DNA from: Parapedobacter soli
GTDB taxonomy: Bacteria > Bacteroidota > Bacteroidia > Sphingobacteriales > Sphingobacteriaceae
Assembly: GCF_025460835.1 (NCBI RefSeq)
Contig: NZ_JAMXAY010000040.1
Coordinates: 1 to 45,891, forward strand
DNA: 45,891 bases
Direction of reading: 5' to 3'
The stretch's first letter is position 1; each line of letters starts with the position of its first letter. Below are positions 8,484 through 14,974 of the stretch, in pieces. Made by a program: the position numbers and the translations under genes. The notes under the pieces are model-generated. The model did not search any database and was not told the DNA's origin. It was given only the letters and a program-made list of their open reading frames with translations.

Positions 8484-9695
8484 CTAACTTGGTAAACAAG
8501 AAGGGCCAATCGGTTCGAAAGATTTATACCCTAGCACAAATTCCTGGTGGCCGAGTGCCTCCGAGCAAGTCGGTATCCCACCCACCGTGTTGATTAATTT
8601 ATTTAAAATCTCCGAAGCTAACTCATCAACCGTTACGCCCGCTGTCAGTATCTTACCGGCATTTATATCCATGTCTTCTTGCATTCTTCGATAGGTATCT
8701 GCATTCGCACAGATTTTTATCACGGGTGCAATAGCCGAGCCCACAACCGACCCTCTTCCTGTAGTAAAAAATATGCAATGTGCGCCTGAAGCAATTAGTT
8801 CAGCAATTTCCGAGCTATCGTTTGGGTTGGGGAAGCCAAATCGGGGCTCGCCGTCGGGCACAATATCCATCAAATACAGTCCCGCCACCGGCGGCCGGTC
8901 GCCAGGCTTGATTAATCCGGAGATCGGAGCGGTGCCACTTTTCACGTAAGCCCCCATCGACTTCTCTTCGATGGTACTCAAGCCGCCTTCGGCGTTACCG
9001 GGTGCGAAGCTTCCGTGCCCCATTACTGTATAATATCGCATCGCTTTTTCCACCGCCCGTTTCAGCTCGATCTGCAGCGCCGGCGTTACTCCTCGCCGGC
9101 TCATGGTTGCTTCCAAGCCCACCATCTCTCCTGTGTTTTCAAAAATTGCGGTACTTCCTAGGCGAATCAGCGCGTCATAGGTCTTTCCTACAGCCGGGTT
9201 GGCCGTGACACCGCTCGTGGCATCACTCCCACCCGATACGGTACCCACGATTAAATCGGCAAACCCCATGGTTACCCGCGGTACATGTCGGACGGCCTCC
9301 AACAAGGAGGCCACATATGCACGGCCCGTTTCAATGGCCGCGCGCGTTCCACCAATGTCTTGAATAACCACCTGTTCAACCGGACGCCCGCTTTCACGAA
9401 TGGTATCAAATAACCGCTGGCGGTTAAAACTTTCGCACCCCAGCGACACGAGCAACACGCCGCCTACGTTGGTATGGGTGCAAAGCATTCGCATCATCCG
9501 GTCGGCATAGGCGTTCGGATAGCATCCGCCGAATCCAATTACATGTATGGCCTCATCCCGGTACGGAAGCGTAATTTCGCGAGCTACGTGGTGCGCACAT
9601 TCAACGAGATACACAACCACCACCACATTCCGTATTCCTTTCGTCCCGTCGGGCCGCAAATACCCCTGCCACGTACTATTTTTCTGTAAATTCAT
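8484..9695 (-). CDS. UxaA-family dehydratase, large (C-terminal) subunit
   Basis: 403-aa protein matching the C-terminal catalytic part of altronate/galactarate dehydratases (UxaA/GarD superfamily): 'GYLRPDGTKGIRN', 'GCYPNAYAD', 'LVSLGCES', 'VGTVSGGSDATSG', 'IFENTGEM', and the C-terminal 'FTTGRGSVVGSAIAPVIKICAN'. Family members use a metal to remove water from aldonates or aldarates, giving 2-keto-3-deoxy acids; sulfolactate sulfo-lyase (SuyB) is another member. The small SAF-domain subunit is encoded just upstream as a separate gene and overlaps it by 20 nt, so the two surely form one enzyme. With the lactonase next door, the probable reaction is dehydration of a 6-deoxy-aldonate such as L-fuconate or L-rhamnonate. 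That substrate is inferred; fuconate dehydratases of the enolase family are the better-known enzymes. Confidence 0.87.
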   Translation of the reverse strand: MNLQKNSTWQGYLRPDGTKGIRNVVVVVYLVECAHHVAREITLPYRDEAIHVIGFGGCYPNAYADRMMRMLCTHTNVGGVLLVSLGCESFNRQRLFDTIRESGRPVEQVVIQDIGGTRAAIETGRAYVASLLEAVRHVPRVTMGFADLIVGTVSGGSDATSGVTANPAVGKTYDALIRLGSTAIFENTGEMVGLEATMSRRGVTPALQIELKRAVEKAMRYYTVMGHGSFAPGNAEGGLSTIEEKSMGAYVKSGTAPISGLIKPGDRPPVAGLYLMDIVPDGEPRFGFPNPNDSSEIAELIASGAHCIFFTTGRGSVVGSAIAPVIKICANADTYRRMQEDMDINAGKILTAGVTVDELASEILNKLINTVGGIPTCSEALGHQEFVLGYKSFEPIGPSCLPS

Positions 9696-9996
9696 GAGTA
9701 TGGGTGTAAGTAACCAAGTAATTGCTTTCTATGTTATGGAGGTGCACATGCTCGCCCACACGAATATCTGCTGTAGCCGAACCAATGGGCACGCCAAATT
9801 TGATAATTTGTTCCCCTTTGGCGATGGGGCGGATTGCAATTTTGTGACCGAATCCCAGCGCATGTGCAAACGTCACCGGATGCCCGTCAATCACGATTAC
9901 GTCCAGCTGTTCGATGGGTTCACGAACAATTGCTACAGAATCCAGCGGATGTAAGTGCATTAGTTTTTCCATAATTGCATAAATGGTTTTTGCCAT
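9676..9996 (-). CDS. UxaA-family dehydratase, small (SAF-domain) subunit
   Basis: 106-aa protein equivalent to the N-terminal SAF domain of altronate dehydratase: 'LHPLDSVAIV', 'FAHALGFGHKIAIRPIAKGEQIIKFG' cut here into the pieces 'GFGHKIAIRPI' and 'KGEQIIKFGVPIG', then 'TADIRVGEHVHLHNIES'. The start at 9996 gives a TAATG overlap with the stop of the upstream transporter, typical of translational coupling; 9972 is a possible second ATG. It overlaps the large subunit by 20 nt. Together they encode a split version of an enzyme that is one chain of about 500 aa in E. coli UxaA. SAF domains cap the active site and help bind the acid substrate. Confidence 0.87.
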   Translation of the reverse strand: MAKTIYAIMEKLMHLHPLDSVAIVREPIEQLDVIVIDGHPVTFAHALGFGHKIAIRPIAKGEQIIKFGVPIGSATADIRVGEHVHLHNIESNYLVTYTHTHEFTEK

Positions 9997-11039
9997 TATC
10001 CACCGGCTAGGTGGTTGCCAATGCCAATAACGATGACCGATACGATGAGCATGGCTATGCCGAACCATAGGTACGCCATGGTCTTTTTGTCGACCAGCTT
10101 CCACTCTTTCAGCCGCAGCCCCCATAGATTGCTAAAAATGATGATGGTGGCCATATGTAAGCTCCAACTCGCAAAGTCATAATCGCCCATTTTGGTCGCA
10201 CCCATCCCATAGAAGAAATATTGGCCATACCACATCACTCCGCTCAGAATCGCCAAAAGGTAATTTCGATACCTAACCGACGCAGGGGTCAAACCAAAAT
10301 CACCGAAAGAGCGGTTTTTATAGCTTAATACCATGGAATAGATGAAGTTGGTGGTAAACCCGCCGGCCAGAGCGAGGACAAATATCGGGATATTAACAAA
10401 TACTGCAGCTGTACCGGTGTTTGCCGCTTCCGCTGCGATGGGGGCTCCTGCGTTGATGGCCAGTGCCATAAACGAACTCATGATCCCACCAAGAACTGCC
10501 ATGGAAATGCCTTTAACAGCAGAAAATTCTTTTACCGACTGCTCCTTTTCAGCCCCGGTTAGCCGCCTATCTTTCAAAACACCGGCATAGCCACAAAGCG
10601 CAATACCTGCGATGGTCAATATAAACCCGATTAAAATGACCAATCCCGGCCCCGTGGTAACCAGTATGCCCAGCTTATCCGTCAGATAGGCCGGCACCAA
10701 CGTGCCGAATATCGCACACACACCCAACGAGATCGATTGCCCCAGCGAGAGCCCAAGGTACCGCAGCCCCAGACCGGCCATTAGTCCGCCGAATCCCCAA
10801 AGCACCCCAAAGATATACGTCCACAGCTTGCTGCTAAAAGAGCTGCTGCTTAGAATCCCAAACAGATCCGACGAGACGAGCCACCCACCGATGGTGGGCA
10901 TAACCATCCAGGCTACAAACCCTAACGTAATCCAATATGTACTCCAAGCCCACTTTTTCACCTGGTTGTACGGCACATAAAAGCTCGCCGAGGAAAAGCC
11001 GCCAATCGAATGCAAAATGATACCCAGTAGCTGTCCCAT
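9996..11039 (-). CDS. rhaT: RhaT-family sugar:proton symporter
   Basis: 347-aa integral membrane protein with about ten predicted helices, of the L-rhamnose/proton symporter family (drug/metabolite transporter superfamily). Recognisable segments are 'GIILHSIGGFSSASFYVPY', 'WAWSTYWITLGFVAWMVMP', 'LGLRYLGLSLGQSISLG', 'FGTLVPAYLTDK' and 'GVMWYGQYFFYGMGATKMGDY'. Length matches E. coli RhaT (344 aa). It follows the mutarotase by 2 nt and is coupled to the UxaA small subunit by TAATG. It imports L-rhamnose or a similar 6-deoxy sugar (L-fucose, L-lyxose) across the inner membrane. If sugar oxidation happens first in the periplasm, it might instead carry the oxidised product; the sequence does not decide this. 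Confidence 0.9.
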   Translation of the reverse strand: MGQLLGIILHSIGGFSSASFYVPYNQVKKWAWSTYWITLGFVAWMVMPTIGGWLVSSDLFGILSSSSFSSKLWTYIFGVLWGFGGLMAGLGLRYLGLSLGQSISLGVCAIFGTLVPAYLTDKLGILVTTGPGLVILIGFILTIAGIALCGYAGVLKDRRLTGAEKEQSVKEFSAVKGISMAVLGGIMSSFMALAINAGAPIAAEAANTGTAAVFVNIPIFVLALAGGFTTNFIYSMVLSYKNRSFGDFGLTPASVRYRNYLLAILSGVMWYGQYFFYGMGATKMGDYDFASWSLHMATIIIFSNLWGLRLKEWKLVDKKTMAYLWFGIAMLIVSVIVIGIGNHLAGG

Positions 11040-11041
11040 AC

Positions 11042-11362
11042 CTACACCATGTGAAATACTTCCGCCAATATGTCTTCACGCCCTTTCTCGCTATCGGGCG
11101 AGTCGCAGACCAGTATTTCTGCCATATGCTTCCACCATCGCTTACACACATCATTATTGCCCATTTGTTGATACCGATCTTCATCTTCGATCTCGAGGTA
11201 GCCAAATAGATAATTGGTTTCTTCATGAAGGAAAATGGAGAAATTATGCACGCCATGGTCTTTCATCACTTGCTGCAACTCGGGCCAAATTGGATTGTGT
11301 CTTCTCTCATACTCGGCAGCCTTTCCTGGCCTGGCCCGGATCAAAAACGATTTTCTTATCAT
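11042..11362 (-). CDS. rhaM: L-rhamnose mutarotase
   Basis: 106-aa dimeric ferredoxin-fold enzyme that interconverts alpha and beta anomers of L-rhamnose. Family signatures are clear: 'YERRHNPIWPEL' (catalytic His about residue 22), 'VHNFSIFLHEETNYLFGYL' split as 'NFSIFLHEE' and 'LFGYLEIED', and 'WWKHMAEIL'. Length equals E. coli RhaM (104 aa). It sits second in the operon, 18 nt after the deacetylase gene and 2 nt before rhaT. Family members in Bacteroidota also accompany L-fucose and other pyranose pathways, so the anomer served may not be rhamnose. An anomer-converting enzyme beside a C1 dehydrogenase makes sense because dehydrogenases are usually anomer-specific. Confidence 0.92.
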   Translation of the reverse strand: MIRKSFLIRARPGKAAEYERRHNPIWPELQQVMKDHGVHNFSIFLHEETNYLFGYLEIEDEDRYQQMGNNDVCKRWWKHMAEILVCDSPDSEKGREDILAEVFHMV

Positions 11363-11380
11363 ATCAAACAGTTTATCTTG

Positions 11381-12328
11381 TTAATCGGTTACGGCAGATT
11401 GTGCCTTATACACACGCGCCAAGTCTCCAGCAGTAAGAAAGCGCGCTCCGCCCTTTAACAGTAAGTGACATAAGTCATCAAACTCCTTCAACGCCTTTTC
11501 GCCGCAGTTCTCCACAATAAATGGAAGCGGCGTTACGCTGCATTCGCCGAAGTCGATGGCACCTTGGGGCATATCGTAAAACTCCCAGGGATGGAAATAA
11601 AAACACAAAACCGGCCGCTCGCCTTGATTTCTGATATAGGAAATAAAGCCCTCGGCTTTTTCCATCAACGCGTGTGCAGACTTGGTGCGAAATAGCGGCC
11701 ACTGATCCCGGTCGCGCTGATAAGGGTCGTTGCTCTCCATCGTCAGGTCGCAAAAGTTCGGGATTTCCACGAGCTGCATATTTCCCGGCTTCGTCCAGTC
11801 TTCAGCCGAAGGATGGTACGGCCCGATAGGCGATTGATAGAAATACAATGGGAACGAGGCGTCTGAGGTATAACCGAGGTCTTCTAACACGTTCACAACA
11901 CGCGTACTCCCCCACAATCGAGGGCATCGAAAACTCGTCGGCCGCTCCCCGCTCACTTCTTCGACAATACGGGTAGCCTCCGTCAACCGCCCCTCCACTT
12001 CCGCCGGTAGTATAGGCCAGTTATTGGGCAACGGAAATATGGGATCCCCTAGCGTTTCATGCAGTAATCCATGGCACCCCGTCTCATGACCTCGCGCAGC
12101 TACGTTGCGAACGATCTCGGGATTGTGCTCCGCCGCGTGACCGGTCCAATAAAACGTCGCTGGGATACGGTGTTTTGTTAAAATGTCCAACAAAGGAGCC
12201 GTTCCTTTTTGAACCCCTTCGTAAAACGGCGTAAATGACCCGATATCGGTCTCCATGTCGAATCCAAACACCACATCAAACCCATCCGATGCGTGTGGTT
12301 GATATTTTATCCTACTTTCCATAAACAT
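11381..12328 (-). CDS. Polysaccharide deacetylase (NodB-homology) family protein
   Basis: 315-aa protein without signal peptide, with the NodB-homology fold: motif 1 around 'FGFDMETDIG' (D24/D28), motif 2 'GHETGCHGLLHE' (metal ligands likely H86 and H90), and 'RCPRLWGST' as the arginine motif. Members remove acyl groups from amides or open ring amides; this subgroup resembles cytoplasmic PuuE/HpPgdA-like proteins more than secreted chitin deacetylases. It is the first gene of the operon, with its promoter in the divergent gap to the GntR gene. Starts at 12328 (MFMES) and 12322 (MES) are both possible. In this operon it may deacylate an imported sugar or amide, but the substrate is unknown. 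Confidence 0.82.
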   Translation of the reverse strand: MFMESRIKYQPHASDGFDVVFGFDMETDIGSFTPFYEGVQKGTAPLLDILTKHRIPATFYWTGHAAEHNPEIVRNVAARGHETGCHGLLHETLGDPIFPLPNNWPILPAEVEGRLTEATRIVEEVSGERPTSFRCPRLWGSTRVVNVLEDLGYTSDASFPLYFYQSPIGPYHPSAEDWTKPGNMQLVEIPNFCDLTMESNDPYQRDRDQWPLFRTKSAHALMEKAEGFISYIRNQGERPVLCFYFHPWEFYDMPQGAIDFGECSVTPLPFIVENCGEKALKEFDDLCHLLLKGGARFLTAGDLARVYKAQSAVTD

Positions 12329-12480
12329 TTATATATCTTTGCATTAAGAGATCACTTCAAATTAAATTACCGATAAATAATACACTTAGGAGGAGAACTG
12401 AAAAGTGAAAATCACAATATCTCGCTTTTTGATTGTATATTTGTCCGGCATATAATTGGAAAATGTTAATATGTCTTATT

Positions 12481-12492
12481 TATTTACAAATA
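12481..12492. promoter_or_regulatory. Candidate operator: TATTT-AC-AAATA inverted repeat
   Basis: Two 5-bp half sites in inverted orientation around AC at 12481-12492. They overlap the -7 element of the minus-strand promoter, where a repressor would block transcription. FadR-type GntR proteins bind short palindromes near their own genes, and this one is encoded 90 bp away. The region is very AT-rich, so chance is a real possibility. Confidence 0.3.
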
Positions 12493-12517
12493 TAATTATT
12501 GCTCCTTATAATCCAAA
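12487..12517 (-). promoter_or_regulatory. Promoter of the 12.3-4.6 kb operon (Bacteroidota type)
   Basis: Read on the minus strand: TTTG at 12517-12514, 19 nt, then TATATTTG at 12494-12487. This fits the Bacteroidota housekeeping consensus (TTTG about -33, TAnnTTTG about -7). Transcription would start near 12480, giving a leader of about 150 nt before the deacetylase ATG at 12328. A second TTTG at 12521-12518 gives a 23-nt spacer. The same layout occurs before the large operon. Confidence 0.6.
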
Positions 12518-12581
12518 CAAAGCAGATTGAAAAGCCGTTTTTCGACTTAAAAATAATAAGTAATACATAATAGCAAACAAA

Positions 12582-13286
12582 TTGAATACATTATCAAAAC
12601 TCAAGCCCATTGAGAATCTTTCTCAAGTCGATAAAATCGAAATCACGTTACAGGAATATTTTCGAAACGAGAACTTTATGCCCGGCGATTCTATTCCCAA
12701 AGAAGTTGAACTCGCCGATGCCATGGGGGTAAGCCGAACGGCAATACGCGAAGCGCTCACGCGTTTCAAGCTTCTCGGAATTATTGAATCCAAGAAAAAC
12801 AGAGGAATGATCATCACCCAACCCGACATTTTGGGTAATATGCAGCGGGTATTGAACTCACGTCTGTTAGATAGCGAGACCATGAACGAAATATTTGAAA
12901 TGCGCTTGGTACTCGAAATGGGCATCTGTGAACTATTATTCCTTAAGAAAAACCCCGGCAATCTTGATGTCCTAGAGCAAATTGTTCTAACCGAAGAAAA
13001 ATCAACCAGCAAACAAGAAAAGCTGAAATGTGACGTGGATTTTCACTCCACACTTTACAAGATATCAGGAAACAAAACCATCCAACGGTTTCAGCGGATG
13101 TTACTTCCCATTTTTGATTATGTGGATAACCGTCTCCAGGTTTCCAAGCAACAAGAGAATGCAAGCTTCGTTTCCCATCGCGTACTCCTAAACACGTTAA
13201 GGGATGGAGATGTGCATGATTTCAGAAATAAAATGCACCATCACTTGATGAGTTACTTTGAAAAAATCAAAATGATGAACACCTGA
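12582..13286 (+). CDS. GntR family transcriptional regulator (FadR subfamily)
   Basis: 234-aa DNA-binding regulator. The N-terminal winged helix (about 15-85) shows the GntR signature 'FMPGDSIPKEVELADAMGVSRTAIREALTRFKLLGIIE'-like pattern in the pieces 'PGDSIPKEVELAD', 'MGVSRTAIREAL' and 'GIIESKKNRGM'. The C-terminal helical FCD domain (about 95-230) has 'EIFEMRLVLEMGICELL', 'DVDFHSTLYKISGN' and 'LLNTLRDGD', where a metal and a sugar acid are usually bound. The start is TTG at 12582: no ATG or GTG lies in frame between it and the upstream stop at 12561, and the next ATG would remove part of the DNA-binding domain. The gene is divergent from the sugar operon and ends 9 bp from the convergent end of the large operon. 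Members sense acids such as uronates or aldonates, fitting a repressor of one or both operons. Confidence 0.9.
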   Translation: MNTLSKLKPIENLSQVDKIEITLQEYFRNENFMPGDSIPKEVELADAMGVSRTAIREALTRFKLLGIIESKKNRGMIITQPDILGNMQRVLNSRLLDSETMNEIFEMRLVLEMGICELLFLKKNPGNLDVLEQIVLTEEKSTSKQEKLKCDVDFHSTLYKISGNKTIQRFQRMLLPIFDYVDNRLQVSKQQENASFVSHRVLLNTLRDGDVHDFRNKMHHHLMSYFEKIKMMNT

Positions 13287-13295
13287 CAGTTGACT

Positions 13296-14903
13296 TTACT
13301 TTTGATTGTCTCGCACTTCGTTCCTATCAAATTTAAAGGAGTAGAGGTCGGCATCTGCTAAAATAAAGCGAACCTGTACGACTTTACCAATCAACGGTGT
13401 AAGATCGGCGCTCCCCCGCCAACGGGCGATTCGGCAAATGGTATCGCCGAAAATAGGATCACTATCTGCTTGGCTGTATCCCGGGATCGGGTTGCCGTCT
13501 TCATCCAACAGCTCAACAAGGATTCCACCAGCGGCGGCGCTCGAGTAATTCAGTTGCAACTCGTCCCCGCCAAAGACCATGGGCTTGGTTAGCAATTCCC
13601 CTCCAGACAGCGGCGCATTAATGGATACAAAGCCGTCCAAGCGAAGTGTGTATCTTCTCAACGAGGTGCTATGACCTGTCCAGTTTCCCTCCACTGCGTA
13701 AAAAGATAATTCATTAAGTTCGTTGTATAGGGCAGACGTTGTTTCTACCATCGTCCAACCAATGAACTGATGACCGTAGTTCCACGTACCGGGTCGCTCA
13801 ATCCCCGGCGGCAAAAACGCCTCATTCCACCGGTTGAACGTGACGCCATCGCGACTGGTCATAAACAACCCTTCTGTCAGCGCCGTACCGAAACGCTCAA
13901 CAGACGATGACCGTAACCGACGATGGTCGAGCTCCGGCAATGCCTCCATAGCAACTGACCATGGACGTTCAATGTACCGAATAGGAAATCCAACAATTAC
14001 ATCCGGTGCACGGTAGTAAGATTTAATCACGTTGTTATAAAGATGCTCTTCCGGAGAGTTCACATAGCGCAGGTCGTGGTAATTATCCCAGTTTACAAAG
14101 TCGGGTGATGTAGCGGTCCGTATCGACCGAATTTTGTCTTCACCTGCCATATAGCGCCAATATGCCCGATAAAGCTGACTTCCGGCATCCCAAAAACCAA
14201 CGTTTTGCGAATCAAAGGAGCCGCCACTGAATACGGGCGACTTACTCATTGGAAACCAATGAATAGCGTCGGCCGATTTAAATACCATCGCCCCTCGCGG
14301 CACCCCCCCAATCTCCGTATAGGAGGCAATCACCGCCTTATACTTTGCATCAGCCGTTGCATCCGGATTCTCGTCGATAAAAACTGCTGCCGAACTGGCC
14401 GCAACCCGAACCCCTGAGGTCTCATCCTCCGTAAGAACGATGTTATTGTTCTTAGAACCTTCAAACTCAAAAAGACCTAAATGGGGCTTTCGCCAGTGTA
14501 TGCCATCGTCACTTTCGGCGTAGCAAAGAAAAAAACCGTGTTCATCATCAATCACCTTCCCTTCTTGTACATTATAGTGTACCGATGCATAATACATCCG
14601 GTACATGTTACCATCCTTAAAAATACTATGATTATTGCAGTAACTACCTTCCCATGGCTCGTCGTGCTCAATCACTATTTCTTGAGGAACCGGCCGATGC
14701 AGCCGTCTTTCCGCACCACCGGACAACCGTTCAACCAGGTAGTCGTCGACCAATAATTGCCGCTTGGTATCGACATCAATTACATTGACAGATGTATCCC
14801 GATGCAACAATCCATCCTTAGGGAACGAGGCACCTGCCCAAGCGACACTAAAAACCACCGAAAAACAAACAATTAATTGGGTTATTTTCTTTTTACGCAT
14901 CAT
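13296..14903 (-). CDS. Secreted five-bladed beta-propeller glycosidase-like protein (paralogue A)
   Basis: 535 aa with a signal peptide (about 1-24). The body resembles GH32/GH43-type five-bladed propellers: 'LLVDDYLVERL' (D53/D54), 'HDEPWEG' (about 80-86), 'YRMYYAS', 'LCYAESDDGIHW', 'GSKNNNIVL', 'FKSADAIHW', 'FDSQNVGFWD', 'YRAYWRYM', 'RSIRTATS', 'FGTALTEGLFMTSRDGVTF'. A C-terminal beta domain follows ('LRRYTLRLDGFVSINAP', 'SGGELLTKP', 'DADLYSFKF'). Two close paralogues occur in this window: the C-terminal part of the protein at 26746-30072, and the protein at 35707-37287. I do not recognise a characterised family; glycoside hydrolase activity is inferred from fold-type motifs and locus. Last gene of the large operon, 71 nt after the symporter fusion. 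Confidence 0.72.
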   Translation of the reverse strand: MMRKKKITQLIVCFSVVFSVAWAGASFPKDGLLHRDTSVNVIDVDTKRQLLVDDYLVERLSGGAERRLHRPVPQEIVIEHDEPWEGSYCNNHSIFKDGNMYRMYYASVHYNVQEGKVIDDEHGFFLCYAESDDGIHWRKPHLGLFEFEGSKNNNIVLTEDETSGVRVAASSAAVFIDENPDATADAKYKAVIASYTEIGGVPRGAMVFKSADAIHWFPMSKSPVFSGGSFDSQNVGFWDAGSQLYRAYWRYMAGEDKIRSIRTATSPDFVNWDNYHDLRYVNSPEEHLYNNVIKSYYRAPDVIVGFPIRYIERPWSVAMEALPELDHRRLRSSSVERFGTALTEGLFMTSRDGVTFNRWNEAFLPPGIERPGTWNYGHQFIGWTMVETTSALYNELNELSFYAVEGNWTGHSTSLRRYTLRLDGFVSINAPLSGGELLTKPMVFGGDELQLNYSSAAAGGILVELLDEDGNPIPGYSQADSDPIFGDTICRIARWRGSADLTPLIGKVVQVRFILADADLYSFKFDRNEVRDNQK

Positions 14904-14974
14904 TTCCGATCGATTTTATTTTATTTCTAACGATTTTCGCCCATCTGAAATTGAAACAGTTGTTGCTCAACGCC

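Noticed and set aside
12334-12341. TATCTTTG, a -7-like match on the plus strand, as gntR promoter
   Set aside because: No TTTG or TTG at the required distance upstream, and the leader would exceed 230 nt. Likewise TATATTTG at 12436-12443 has no -33 partner.
12388-12455. AGGAGGAG at 12388-12395 followed by GTG at 12405 and a 16-codon frame on the plus strand
   Set aside because: Strong Shine-Dalgarno sites are rare in Bacteroidota, the frame is short and unlike any leader peptide I know; probably chance.
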